64,000 nucleotides of DNA from NCBI GenBank assembly GCA_016719405.1, contig JADJZE010000018.1:434001-498000 (forward strand), written 5' to 3'. The position numbers and the translations under genes are program-made. Below, in pieces: positions 26,060 to 36,300 of the stretch (positions are counted from its first letter, which is position 1; each line of letters opens with the position of its first letter). The DNA is from Candidatus Aalborgicola lynettensis (lineage in GTDB: Bacteria > Pseudomonadota > Gammaproteobacteria > Burkholderiales > Burkholderiaceae_C). Below the pieces are notes generated by a model. It had not been told where the DNA came from. It did not search any database and worked only from the letters and a program-made list of their open reading frames with translations.

Positions 26060-26095
26060 CCAACTTCCTGAAATGGGAGGTTGGCCTGAGAGGCC
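26060..26095 (+). promoter_or_regulatory. Hairpins in the porin 5' leader
   Basis: A nine-pair stem (CCAACTTCC 26060-26068 with GGAGGTTGG 26076-26084, one G-U pair) overlaps a second small hairpin GGCCT-GAG-AGGCC (26083-26095). They lie about 85-120 bases before the porin ATG and could stabilise or regulate a long leader mRNA. No promoter was located with confidence in 25917-26177. Confidence 0.35.
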
Positions 26096-26177
26096 GAGAA
26101 AATGGAATAGGTATAAACGCTTAGTCTGTTTTCATGGGCTCCAGAGCCTTCTGTTTAACTTTTATGAGAAATCTGAA

Positions 26178-27257
26178 ATGAAAAAATCACTCATCGCTTT
26201 GGCTGTTCTGGCTGCTTCCGGCGCTTCTTTCGCACAAGTTTCCATCACCGGTTTCTTGGCATACGGCTATCAGTCCACCACCACGGGTGGTATTGGTGGC
26301 GCTGGCGCCTCTGACACTGCTGGTCTGGGCGCTGATACAGCACGCCTGTTTTTCACTGCCAATGAAGATCTGGGTGGCGGTTTTGCTGCTAAGGCCTCTA
26401 TGTCGATCAACACGAATGCTCAAGCTGTTGCCACTGGTGAGGACCAATCCCTAATGTTGACCACCCCCGTAGGTGCTCTGGTTTTGGGCACTATCAAGAG
26501 CCAAGACTACCTGAGCGGTTTTAACAGTATCGCTGGTTTGAATGCTTACTACCCTGGCTGGGCTTCTTCTTCTACTGCAGGTGCGTCCAATTTTGACATG
26601 TTGTTCACTGCCCGTACTGCACGTGACTACGCTGCCTTCATCATCCCCGTGGGTGCATTCAAGTTCTCCCTGTCGCAACACGAAGGTGCTGGCGAAACAG
26701 CATTCGGCTCCGGCATGACCGGTGGTACTAGCTCCGCTGCTTCCGGTGGTGGCACTGGTGCTGCTATCTCCGGCGGTTCTTCCGCTCCTGTGACCACACT
26801 GAGCGCTACTTACGACGCGGGTCCTCTGGTTGCCAATGGCCAGTACGCTGTGTACAAGAACTCCGGCCTCCAAAATGCTGTGAAAGATACCACCCGTTTG
26901 TCCGCTGCCTATGACTTGGGCATGGTGAAGTTGGGTGGCGGCTTGGTGATTTCAAACCACACAGCTCCCACTGTCCCGGTAATTCTCCTAAGACATCCGA
27001 CTACCTGGTGGCTGCGAAGGTTCCCATGGGCGCTTCTGCCTTCGGTCTGACCTATGCTTCTCGGACTGTTGCAGACGTGTCTCCTGGCTATTCTTCTACC
27101 GGAACCGGCTACTCTCTGCAGTATGATTACGCTATGAGCAAGCGTACTGGCGTGATTGCTAACTACGCTCGTTGGACTGCAGTCGGCAATGATGTCTACC
27201 GTGCCCAATCGTGACGCTTCCAGCCAGTACCGGTTGCTGTTGTCTCACTCCTTCTAA
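26178..27257 (+). CDS. Gram-negative general porin (two indels)
   Basis: Trimeric outer-membrane porin of the betaproteobacterial type. The signal peptide 'MKKSLIALAVLAASGASFA' is followed by 'QVSITGFLAYGYQS'. Alternating beta-strands follow, and the last strand ends in Phe ('QYRLLLSHSF'), as needed for BAM insertion. One base is missing near 26980 (before 'NSPKTSDYLVAAKVPMGASAFGL'), and one C is extra near 27207 (before 'NRDASSQYRLLLSHSF'). The corrected length is about 359 residues. Codon use is more AT-tolerant than in the neighbours, as in highly expressed porins. A strong terminator follows. Confidence 0.88.
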
Positions 27258-27263
27258 TTACCT

Positions 27264-27279
27264 GCTAGCGTAAGCTAGC
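27264..27279. repeat. Perfect hairpin after porin stop
   Basis: GCTAGC-GTAA-GCTAGC: a six-pair stem closed by a GNRA tetraloop, seven bases after the porin stop and before the main terminator. It may protect the mRNA 3' end. Confidence 0.4.
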
Positions 27280-27296
27280 ATTGCGATTGAATAAGC

Positions 27297-27333
27297 AAGC
27301 CCCGCTGCAGCAATGCAACGGGGCTTTTGTTTG
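27297..27333 (+). terminator. Rho-independent terminator of the porin gene
   Basis: AAGCCCCG (27297-27304) pairs with CGGGGCTT (27319-27326). The inner TGCA/TGCA pairs are closed by a GCAA tetraloop, and TTTTGTTT follows. It is a classic intrinsic terminator 40 bases after the porin stop. Nothing else is seen in the rest of 27334-27533. Confidence 0.9.
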
Positions 27334-27533
27334 GGTGCGCCCAGCATGGGCCCACCCCTGCGGGTGCAAGTCCCGCTGCGAACTGCTCACAGCGCGCGAA
27401 GCGGCGCGCAACTATACGAGGGCGACTGCGTGTGAAGCTGCGGTGCAAAACATCAATTGTTTGTCCGTGTACGCGAGTTGGATAGAAGGGGTTGCCGAAT
27501 ATGGCACTGGTTGCCTGCGATTCATGCCTGGGA

Positions 27534-29735
27534 TCACTTACGCAACAGGCGCAAGCCGTTGCCCACCACGAGCAAGCTCGCCCCGACATCTGCGAATACC
27601 GCCATCCACATGGTGCCTGCGCCTGTCATTGTCAGCACCAAAAATATAGCCTTGATACCCAAGGCCAGCACAATGTTTTGCACCAATAGGGCGTGCGCGT
27701 GGCGCGACAGGCGTACAAAGCGTGGCAGTTTGCGCAGGTCGTCGTCCATCAGGGCCACGTCGGCGGTCTCGATTGCGGTACCGGTACCCGCCGCCCCCAT
27801 CGCAAAGCCAATGTTGGCGCGGGCCAGCGCAGGTGCGTCGTTGATGCCATCGCCCACCATGCCAACCACATTGCCATCGTGAATCTTGGACTCGATGACC
27901 TTGAGTTTGTCTTCAGGCAGCAGGTCGCCACGGGCTTCGTCAATGCCCACCTGCCCGGCGATGGCTTTGGCGGTATGCACGTTGTCACCCGTCAGCATGA
28001 CGGTTTTGATGCCCAGCGCAAGCAGCTCGGCAATGGCCTCGCGGCTGCTGTCTTTCACCGTGTCGGCCACGGCAAACATGCCATGCACTTCATGTTCATC
28101 GGCCAGCAGGATGACCGTCTTGCCTTGTTGTTCCAGGGTTGACAAGCGGGTTTCGAGTGCGTCAGAGCATCGGCCCTGTTCATGAATCAGGCGGTGATTG
28201 CCCAGATAGAAAAGCCTGCCGTCGACAACACCTTGGGTACCTCGGCCGGGTAGCGCCTCAAACGATTCCACCGCGCGCAGTGCCACGCCGTCGCGCTCGG
28301 CTGCTTGCGCCAGTGCCTTCGACACAGGATGGTCCGAGCGGTTTGCGAGGCTGGCTGCGATGCTGCGCAGCTCTGCGCTTTCCATGTGGCTGAGCACTGC
28401 AAAGTCCGTTTGCGCGGGCTTGCCGTGTGTGATGGTGCCGGTTTTGTCGAGTGCCAACCAAGCCAGCTTGCGTCCTTCTTCCAGGTAAACACCGCCCTTG
28501 ATCAAAATACCCTGACGAGCAGCCGCGGTCAGGCCACTCACGATGGTGACTGGCGTGGAAATTACCAGTGCGCAGGGGCAGGCGATGACGAGCAAAACGA
28601 GCGCCTTATAAATCCAGGTAAACCAGTCTCCGCCCATCAGCAGCGGCGGCAGTACCGCCATGCCCAAGGCGATCACAAACATCACCGGCGTGTAAATGCG
28701 CGCAAACTGGTCCACAAAGCGTTGTGTTGGCGCGCGCGCGCCTTGTGCCTCTTCTACTGCATGGATGATGCGCGCCAGGGTGCTTTCATTGGCAGCGGCA
28801 GTAACGCTGTACTCAAACGAACCCGACTCATTGATCGTGCCGGCAAAAACCGGGTCGCCCTCGGCCTTTTCAACCGGCAGACTTTCACCGGTAATGGGGG
28901 CTTGGTTGATGGCCGAGCGTCCGCTGACGATTTTTCCATCCAGTGCGATGCGCTCGCCGGGTTTGACGCGCACACGGGCCCCGACGGCTACCGACTTGGC
29001 TGCCACGTCTTTCCAGCTGCCGTCGGCCTGCAGTACGGTGGCGCGCTCGGGGGTGAGTTGTAGCAGCCCACGAATCGCATTGCGGGCCCGGTCGAGTGAT
29101 TTGGCTTCAATCAACTCGGCAATCGTGAACAGCACCATCACCATGGCGGCCTCAGGCCACTGGCCCAGAAAGAATGCACCGGTTACGGCGATGCTCATCA
29201 GTGCGTTGATATTGAGGTTGCCGTTGCGGATGGCAATCCAGCCCTTTTTATACGTTGTGATGCCGCAGGCCGAAACGGCCACCAGTGCCAGCACGGCGGC
29301 CAGCCAAGTGGGCCAATTAGCCCACTCCACTGCCTCGGATGCAATGGCAGCCGCGCCCGCGAGCGCCAAGGGCCACCAGGGTTTGGCGGGTTCTGGCAAG
29401 GGTGCATTCTGGTTCAATACATCATTGGCCAACTCGGGCGTGAAACCCAGCGATCGCACGGCGGCCAAAATCGGCTCTATCGCTTGTGGTGCATGGGTCA
29501 CGGTCAGCAAACGTTGCATCAGGTTGAACTCAAGCATGGTCACGCCCGGCATGCCGCCCAGCTTTGTGCGCAACAACCCCTCTTCGGTGGGGCAGTCCAT
29601 TTGCAGGATGCGAATGGGGGTTTGAATGGTATCGGTGCCGGTCAAGCGCTGGTTGCTTGGTACGTCGGTGAGTGCTTCAGCTTCGAATTTCGAAGGGTTG
29701 TGGCTGTGTTCGTCGTGCATTGTGGGGTTTGACAT
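27534..29735 (-). CDS. Zn2+/Cd2+/Pb2+-exporting P1B-type ATPase (ZntA/CadA-like)
   Basis: Inner-membrane heavy-metal export ATPase of 733 residues. An N-terminal metal-binding domain carries D47-C48-P-T-E-E, the variant seen in ZntA-type pumps. The phosphatase loop is 'TGESLPVEK' (282-290). The membrane metal site is C386-P-C388, the phosphorylated aspartate is D430 in 'DKTGT', and the hinge has 'MLTGDN' and 'MVGDGINDAPAL'. A CPC motif with a DCPTEE-like N-terminus suggests Zn/Cd/Pb rather than Cu/Ag. The MerR-type promoter upstream supports metal induction. The frame is intact. Confidence 0.92.
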   Translation of the reverse strand: MSNPTMHDEHSHNPSKFEAEALTDVPSNQRLTGTDTIQTPIRILQMDCPTEEGLLRTKLGGMPGVTMLEFNLMQRLLTVTHAPQAIEPILAAVRSLGFTPELANDVLNQNAPLPEPAKPWWPLALAGAAAIASEAVEWANWPTWLAAVLALVAVSACGITTYKKGWIAIRNGNLNINALMSIAVTGAFFLGQWPEAAMVMVLFTIAELIEAKSLDRARNAIRGLLQLTPERATVLQADGSWKDVAAKSVAVGARVRVKPGERIALDGKIVSGRSAINQAPITGESLPVEKAEGDPVFAGTINESGSFEYSVTAAANESTLARIIHAVEEAQGARAPTQRFVDQFARIYTPVMFVIALGMAVLPPLLMGGDWFTWIYKALVLLVIACPCALVISTPVTIVSGLTAAARQGILIKGGVYLEEGRKLAWLALDKTGTITHGKPAQTDFAVLSHMESAELRSIAASLANRSDHPVSKALAQAAERDGVALRAVESFEALPGRGTQGVVDGRLFYLGNHRLIHEQGRCSDALETRLSTLEQQGKTVILLADEHEVHGMFAVADTVKDSSREAIAELLALGIKTVMLTGDNVHTAKAIAGQVGIDEARGDLLPEDKLKVIESKIHDGNVVGMVGDGINDAPALARANIGFAMGAAGTGTAIETADVALMDDDLRKLPRFVRLSRHAHALLVQNIVLALGIKAIFLVLTMTGAGTMWMAVFADVGASLLVVGNGLRLLRK

Positions 29736-29762
29736 GAGGGGCTTTCAGTATGGATGCGGCCA

Positions 29763-29793
29763 ATTACACACCCTGAAGCTACTGCAGAGTCAA
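29763..29793 (-). promoter_or_regulatory. MerR-type metal-responsive promoter of the P-type ATPase
   Basis: On the minus strand, TTGACT and TGTAAT are separated by 19 bases containing the imperfect dyad CTGCAG-TA-GCTTCAGGG. The over-long 19-base spacer with a dyad between -35 and -10 is the hallmark of MerR-family activation (ZntR/CadR/PbrR type). It lies 28 bases before the ATPase ATG. No merR-family gene is visible in the window, so the regulator would act in trans. Confidence 0.8.
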
Positions 29794-29890
29794 GACATAT
29801 CTGGAGCAGTGCATGAAGGTTGGTGAATGGGCCCAGGTCGTGCATGACCTTATGGCATTTTGGGTCTTATCTGTCGTGCATAATGGCCGC

Positions 29891-30223
29891 ATGAAACGCG
29901 CGCTGTACCTGATATTCATTGTGTGGATTGCATTGCAATCCACCTTGCTTCAGGCGCACGTGGTTGCAGAGGATTTGCATTTCTTGATGCATGCCGCGCA
30001 TGCGGTAGACCAACTTTCTTCCGATGCAGGCACTGATGAGCCGTGCGATGCGGTGGTATGTGTGCACGCTGTTGGCGTGTCGTCGGTCGGTCTGGGGTTT
30101 GCGCTGGCTGCCCAGTCGTTTGTGCTCCCCGCTCCTGTCAACCCCCGTCTATCCCTACCGCTTTTGGACGATATAGAACGTCCCAAATGGCCTGCTACTG
30201 CTCCTCGCGTGGCGGGCATTTGA
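29891..30223 (+). CDS. CzcI-like small exported protein
   Basis: A 110-residue protein with an N-terminal signal or anchor (MKRALYLIFIVWIALQSTLLQAHVV) and His residues in the mature part (HVVAEDLHFLMHAAHAVD). Size, export signal and position directly before a czcC-like gene match CzcI-type proteins of metal-efflux operons, whose role is thought to be regulatory. The ATG at 29891 starts exactly at the signal sequence; an upstream in-frame start would place 26 non-signal residues in front. Confidence 0.65.
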   Translation: MKRALYLIFIVWIALQSTLLQAHVVAEDLHFLMHAAHAVDQLSSDAGTDEPCDAVVCVHAVGVSSVGLGFALAAQSFVLPAPVNPRLSLPLLDDIERPKWPATAPRVAGI

Positions 30224-30269
30224 GGCCGTAGACAGAACTTTTCTTCTCCCTTTGCGGCTTGAAGGCTCG

Positions 30270-30293
30270 CCGAAGTTGATTTTCACTTCGGAG
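30270..30293 (+). promoter_or_regulatory. Hairpin over the czcC-like ribosome-binding site
   Basis: CCGAAGT (30270-30276) pairs with ACTTCGG (30285-30291). The right arm overlaps the Shine-Dalgarno GGAGAG (30290-30295) that serves TTG 30301. Folding would partly hide the ribosome-binding site, which suggests translational tuning. Confidence 0.4.
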
Positions 30294-30300
30294 AGATTCC

Positions 30301-31620
30301 TTGTTTCCATTTCTAAATTTGATGCGGCGTAAGCGCGCCGTGATTCCTGCGCTTGCGTCCCTGTTTTTGGTCATTCCGCCAGCGGGCGTGGCGCAAACCG
30401 GTGCCGCACCGGGTTCCCGATCGGACACGGCTAGCCCCACCCCTGCGCACAACACACCCATCAGCCTGCGTGTGGCGCTGGATGCTGCCTGGGCTTTGCA
30501 CCCGGCATCGCGCGCATACGGTAACCGAGCCGCTGAATTGGAGGCGCGCGCCCGCGCGGCGCAATCTATCGCCTCCGGCTCTCCTGCCGTGGGGTTGGCC
30601 CATCGCACCGATGCATTAAGCGGTGATGCGGGCCGGCGGGAATACGAAGCCGAGGTCGAAGTGCCTTTGTGGAATCCAGGCGTTCGCGATGCGACCCAAA
30701 AGCATGTGGTTGCCGATGTATCTGCTTTGGCTTGGCAGCAAAGTGCTGAACGACTTAAGTTGGCGGGTGCGGTGCGTGAACTTGCAGCCCAGGTGGCTTT
30801 GGCTCAGGCTGAGCGCGACAGCGTTGCGCGCAAGCATCTGGAGGCTACCCTGTTGGCCGACGATATAGAGCGGCGCGTGCAGGCGGGGGATTCTGCCCGC
30901 GTAGACGCCTTGCAGGCCCGCGCGGGTGCGCAGCAGGCACAAAGTCAATTGGTCCAAAGTGATGCAATGCTGCTACGTGTAGTGGGGCAATGGCGTGCGC
31001 TGACCGGCCAATCACAAGTGGCTGACCTGAAAGAGACCCCTCCCTATGCCCTGACACAAGATCCAGCGGTAAGTGCACAGGCCGTGCAGAGTGAGCACTC
31101 AGCCCTACAGGCTGCCCAGGCGCAGGTGAACAGCGCACAGGCGCGCCTGGCGCTCGCTGAAGCGGACCGGCGCGACCCGATGGCACTTGGCGTGGGCGTG
31201 ACGCGCGAACGCGCAGCTGCCGGTGCCGGTCTGGATACGTCGCTGCGGTTCGCACTGCGGATTCCTTTAGGCGGTGACAGCCGAAATGCGGCCAGGCTGG
31301 CCGCCGCGCGGGCGGAACTGGATGCAGCACATGGGCAAGCCGACGCAGCGATCCGACAGATCCACACCGATGTCGCATCGGCGCATGCGGACCTGGATGC
31401 CGCACGCCGCCAAGAGGCACTCGCCACGCAACGTGCCACCTTGTCAACGCAAATGCAGGAGTTGGTGGCGAAGTCCCACCGCCTGGGCGAAAGCGACTTG
31501 CCAACCCGCATGCGTGCGGATAACGAAAAATTTGACGCTGATCTTTCTTTGGCCCGCGCACGCATTGCGTTGCAGCGCGCCATTTCCCAATTGAACCAAT
31601 CCCTCGGAATGCTGCCATGA
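30301..31620 (+). CDS. Outer-membrane efflux protein, TolC family (CzcC-like)
   Basis: Outer-membrane channel of the RND metal efflux system that follows. It has about 439 residues, a signal peptide ending near 'PPAGVAQ', and the long Ala/Gln/Arg-rich helices of the TolC barrel-tunnel fold, with two repeated halves. TTG 30301 is preferred as start because GGAGAG lies six bases upstream; ATG 30322 is an alternative. The stop overlaps the adaptor start by ATGA. Substrate specificity is not readable here. Confidence 0.85.
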   Translation: MFPFLNLMRRKRAVIPALASLFLVIPPAGVAQTGAAPGSRSDTASPTPAHNTPISLRVALDAAWALHPASRAYGNRAAELEARARAAQSIASGSPAVGLAHRTDALSGDAGRREYEAEVEVPLWNPGVRDATQKHVVADVSALAWQQSAERLKLAGAVRELAAQVALAQAERDSVARKHLEATLLADDIERRVQAGDSARVDALQARAGAQQAQSQLVQSDAMLLRVVGQWRALTGQSQVADLKETPPYALTQDPAVSAQAVQSEHSALQAAQAQVNSAQARLALAEADRRDPMALGVGVTRERAAAGAGLDTSLRFALRIPLGGDSRNAARLAAARAELDAAHGQADAAIRQIHTDVASAHADLDAARRQEALATQRATLSTQMQELVAKSHRLGESDLPTRMRADNEKFDADLSLARARIALQRAISQLNQSLGMLP

Positions 31621-33311
31621 AGACACTTAAATTAATGCCAAATCAGGCTGTAGCCCTTATGAAACGTGCGGGAGTAGCTATTTTCTTTATAGCAACTATG
31701 GTTTTTGCTCCCACAGCCTTTGCCGGTGAGGGACATGACCACGGCGAGGCTGCCCCGGTGGCCGCTGGCACCGGATCACCCCGAGTCAGCAGCCACTCTG
31801 ATTTGTTCGAACTGGTCGGCGTCGTGGACGCTGGTGCCATGACGATCTACCTCGACCGCCACGCCACCAACGAACCCGTGACCGATGCCAAGGTGGAAGT
31901 GGAAGCTGGCGCGGCCAAGGGCATGGCCACGCCCCAGGCAGACGGCACCTACCGATTTGAACATCCGGTGTTCAAGGACGCAGCTGCGCTGGCCGTGAAC
32001 TTTACCGTGGTGGCTGGCGCGGAGAGTGACTTGTTGGCTGGCGATCTCACTTTGACGGATGCCCACGCCGGGCATGACGATGATCTTGCTGCGCGCCCTT
32101 GGCTGCGTTGGGCCACTTACGCTGGTGGGGGCTTGGTACTGCTGGCTGTCGTCGCATTTGCCACCCGGCGCGTGCGCGGCGCACGCCACCGATCTGCTAG
32201 CTATTTGATAGCTGCTTGCGCAATATCTATGGGGGCTGCAGCCTCTTTTGATGCCAATGCTGGAGAGGGGCATGACCATGGCGACGCCGCACCAGTCACC
32301 TCTGGTGGTAATTCACCCAAGCGACAGGCCGACGGCAGTGTTTTCCTGCCCAAACCTACGCAGCGCCAGCTGGAAGTGCGCACGGTGGTTGCAGAAGAAA
32401 AATCACTGCCCAAGACCGTAGAGCTGACGGGGCGTGTGGCCAATGACCCCAATACCGGGGGCAAAGTGCAACCCACCCAGGCCGGGCGTATTGAAGCCAG
32501 GCCACGGGGTTTGCCCCAGTTGGGACAAAGCGTGCGCAAGGGTGAAACCTTGGCCATCGTGCGCGCATCCACCGCTGCCATAGAACGCGCCAATCAAGTG
32601 GCCCAGACCGCTGAACTCAAAGCCAACCTGGACCAAGCCCGCAAACGCCTGGCCCGGCTGGAGCAGCTTGAAGGCACCGTGGCGCAAAAAGACATTGACG
32701 CCGCACGTGGTGAGGCAGATAGCCTAGTCCAGCGCCTGGCCGCCGTGTCGGGCAGCGTGAGCGCGACTGAAGTTTTGGTTGCGCCCGTGTCGGGTGTGAT
32801 TGCCGCCGCCCACGCCATGGCCGGGCAGGTTGTGAATGCAGGCGATGTGTTGTTTGAGATCGTCGACCCTGAGCGCTTGGTGGTACAGGCCAGCGCGTTT
32901 GATACCGCGCTGTTGGGCAACATTGCCGCCGCCACGGCCAGCCCATCCACGGGCGCCACGGTTGCGTTGCGCTTTGTAGGTGCGGGGCGCACTTTGCAAG
33001 AGGGTGCGATTCCACTGCAGTTCAACACCGTTGCCGCCAAGGGCGCGGTTCCTTTAGCCGTGAATCAACCCGTCAAGGTATTCGTGCAAACCAAAGAAAC
33101 GGTTATGGGCTACGCGGTGCCTGCGGGTGCCGTGGTGAAGAACCCGAGCAACCAGGACATTGTCTGGGTGCACACTGGGCCCGAGGTGTTTGAGGCGCGC
33201 ACTATCCGCGCGGTAGCGCTGGATGGGGCCAATGTATCAGTCGTCAATGGCCTCAAAGCCGGTGACCGTGTGGTGACTCAGGGTGCGCCCTTGGTCAACC
33301 AGGTTCGTTAA
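31617..33311 (+). CDS. RND efflux periplasmic adaptor with duplicated metal-binding N-terminus (CzcB-like)
   Basis: Membrane-fusion protein linking the RND pump to the outer-membrane channel, 564 residues, longer than usual. The N-terminus has a signal peptide followed by 'GEGHDHGEAAPV', a beta-domain and a transmembrane helix near residues 160-182. A second signal-like stretch 'SYLIAACAISMGAA' comes next, then a second 'GEGHDHGDAAPV'. The adaptor proper (from about residue 245) has lipoyl and helical hairpin parts ('QVAQTAELKANLDQARKRLARLEQ') and the usual beta-barrel. The repeated GEGHDHG suggests a fusion or internal duplication. A dispersed repeat core (32208-32222) encodes part of the second hydrophobic stretch. 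Confidence 0.85.
   Translation: MKTLKLMPNQAVALMKRAGVAIFFIATMVFAPTAFAGEGHDHGEAAPVAAGTGSPRVSSHSDLFELVGVVDAGAMTIYLDRHATNEPVTDAKVEVEAGAAKGMATPQADGTYRFEHPVFKDAAALAVNFTVVAGAESDLLAGDLTLTDAHAGHDDDLAARPWLRWATYAGGGLVLLAVVAFATRRVRGARHRSASYLIAACAISMGAAASFDANAGEGHDHGDAAPVTSGGNSPKRQADGSVFLPKPTQRQLEVRTVVAEEKSLPKTVELTGRVANDPNTGGKVQPTQAGRIEARPRGLPQLGQSVRKGETLAIVRASTAAIERANQVAQTAELKANLDQARKRLARLEQLEGTVAQKDIDAARGEADSLVQRLAAVSGSVSATEVLVAPVSGVIAAAHAMAGQVVNAGDVLFEIVDPERLVVQASAFDTALLGNIAAATASPSTGATVALRFVGAGRTLQEGAIPLQFNTVAAKGAVPLAVNQPVKVFVQTKETVMGYAVPAGAVVKNPSNQDIVWVHTGPEVFEARTIRAVALDGANVSVVNGLKAGDRVVTQGAPLVNQVR
32208..32222 (+). repeat. Dispersed repeat core, copy 3 (inside adaptor gene)
   Basis: ATAGCTGCTTGCGCA, a perfect core match. 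It is translated in frame as part of 'YLIAACAIS' at the junction between the two halves of the adaptor protein. Confidence 0.6.
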
Positions 33312-33337
33312 TCCAGTTTTTAAAGCAGGCACGATCC

Positions 33338-36300
33338 ATGTTTGAAAAACTCATACACAGCTCCCTGCACAACCGCCTGATGGTGATTGTGTTGGCAGTC
33401 TTGATGCTAGTGACAGGCGCATTCACGCTGGTCAAGATGCCGGTGGATGTATTCCCCGACTTGAACAAACCCACCGTCACCTTGCAGGTAGAGGCCGGTG
33501 GCATGGCCCCCGAAGAGGTGGAGCAGCTCATTACATTCCAGTTGGAAACATCGATGGGAGGGATTCCCGGTGTGGAGAGCATTCGCTCGGTGTCCAGCGT
33601 TGGCTTGTCCTTCGTCTACATCACGTTTGATTGGAAGACCGATATCTACCGCGCCCGCCAGATGGTGGGCGAACGCCTGTCTTTGGTGCGCGAGCAGTTG
33701 CCCCAGGGGGTAGAGCACGTGGGTATGGGGCCGATCAGCTCCATCATGGGTGAGATCATGTTGCTGGCCCTGCCGATTGACACCAGCAAGATCAGCCCGA
33801 TGGCGGTGCGCGAGTATGCCGACTTTGTGATGCGCCCGCGATTACTGACGCTGCCCGGCGTGGCCCAGGTGGTGCCCAGGTGGCGAGGTAAGACAGTATC
33901 AGGTGCAGCCGGACACGGCCCGTATGGCGGCATTGGGCGTGGATTTGGAAGCGATGGCGGATGCACTCAAAGGCTTCTCTGGCAATTCCAGCGGGGGCTT
34001 CCTGGAGCTCAATTCGCGCGAATACCTGATTCGCAACATAGGGCGCACCACGCGACTGGAAGACCTGCAGCGCTTGCCTGTGGCTTTTCGTAATGGCAAA
34101 TCCATCCAGCTCAGCCAGGTAGCCAATGTGAAATTTGCACCTGCCATCAAGCGCGGTGATGCGGGTCTGAACGGCCAACCCGCGGTTATTCTGGGTATCC
34201 AAAAGCAACCCGACGCAGATACCGTCAAGTTGACTCAAAAGGTAGAGGCAGCGCTGGAAGAGCTCAAACGTGGCCTACCTGCCGGCATGGGTGAGCCAAA
34301 GATAACGATGCGCCAGGCCAGCTTCATTGAGTCGTCGGTGGATACCCTGAAAGGCAAACTTTTTGCCGCGTCGGCTGTGGTAGCAGTGGTGCTGTACTTC
34401 TTCTTGCAGAACGTACGCACCACGTTGATCTCGCTGACTGCCATTCCCTTGAGCGTGATGATTACGGTGCTGGTTTTCAAGTACTTTGGCCTGTCCATCA
34501 ATACCATGACGCTGGGTGGCTTGACCATTGCCATTGGCGGCCTGGTGGACGATGCGGTGGTGGGTGTGGAGAACGTGTTGCGCCGCCTGAAGATGGAGCG
34601 CGCGGCGCACCCGGATCGCCGTTTGGGCCCACTGGAACTGATTGCAAAAGCCACGCTGGAGGTTCGATCGGGCATCGTCATTGCTACGGTCATTATCGTG
34701 CTGGTGCTGCTGCCCCTGTTCTTCTTGCCGGGCATTGAAGGGCGGCTGATGCAGCCACTGGCTATCGCTTACATCGTCTCGTTGTTGGCCTCCATGGTGG
34801 TGTCCGTCACGCTCACCCCGGTGATGTCGTATTACCTGCTGCCCAACATAAAAGGGCTGGACCATGGCGATACCAAGGTGCAGGCTTGGGTGAAGGCGTG
34901 GTACGCCAACGCGCTGACGCGTGTGCTGGCTGCGCCGCGCGGCTGGGTTACCGCGGGGGGCTTGGCCGCAGTGTTGGCCATGGCAGCAGTACCGTTCTTC
35001 CCAACTACCTTCTTACCGCCCTTCAACGAAGGGGTTGCCTTGGTTGGCCTCCGGCTCAATCCTGGCACCACACTCAGTGAGTCGGCCCGGATCGGCAGCA
35101 TTGCCGAAAAGGCATTGGCAGGGGTGCCCGAGGTGGAGCACGTAGGGCGGCGCAGCGGTCGTGCCGAACTAGATGAACACGCCGAGGGCGTGCATGTGTC
35201 GGAGCTGGACGTCAAACTCCAACGCAGCGAGCGCAGCTTAGAAGCGGTGTACGCCGATATCCGTAGCCGCATTGCCACGCTGCCTGCCGCCATTGGAATC
35301 GGCCAGCCTATCGGTCACCGCATTGACCACATGCTGTCGGGCGTACGTTCGCAAATCGCCATCAAGATTTTTGGCGATGACCTGGACACCCTGCGTGCCC
35401 AGGCCGAGAGCCTGCGCCAGCAACTCGCAAAAATCGAGGGCGTGGTTGATCTGGAAATCGAGAAGCAGGTGCTGACGCCTCAGATCAAAGTGCAGGTGGA
35501 TTACGACCGCGCTTTGGGTCTGGGCATTGCGCCGGCCAAGCTGCTGGCAGAGCTGCAAGTGTTGATTGATGGCGAACGGGTCACCCAGATTGTGGAGGGC
35601 AGCCGTCGCTTCAATCTGGTGCTACGCCTGCCAGAGACATCGCGCGGCATCGATGGTTTGCGCAACCTGATGATTGACACGCCAGGAGGACGTGTTCCGC
35701 TGTCGCAGTTGGCTTCGATTGTTGAAACTGACGGACCCAACCAGGTGAGCCGTGATGACGGACGCAGGCGCATTGTGTTGTCCGCCAATACCCAGGGACG
35801 GGCTTTGAGTGATGTGGTGGCCGACATTCGTGCCAAGGTGGCAGCCACCCCTATGCCGGAGGGATACTTCATCAGCATTGGTGGGCAGTTTCAAGCGCAG
35901 GAAGACGCATCACGCCTGATTGGCCTGCTGTCGATCGCCTCGGTGGGCATGATCTTTTTGATTCTGTACACCCGCTACCGCTCTGCTGTGCTAGCGGCCA
36001 TCATCATGTCCAATATTCCGCTGGCCTTGGTGGGTGCGGTGGTGGGCTTGTGGCTGTCTGGCCAACCGCTAAGTGTGGCTGCGCTGGTGGGCTTCATCAC
36101 GTTGGCCGGTATCGCCATACGCAATGGTATTTTGAAGGTCTCGCACTACATCAATCTGTGTGCCTTTGAGGGGGAAAACTTCGACACTAAGATGCTGGTG
36201 CGCGGCTCGGGTGAGCGACTTACACCTGTGCTGATGACTGCGCTGGTGGCCGCGCTGGCGCTGGCACCGCTGCTGTTTGAGGCGGACATGCCTGGCACTG

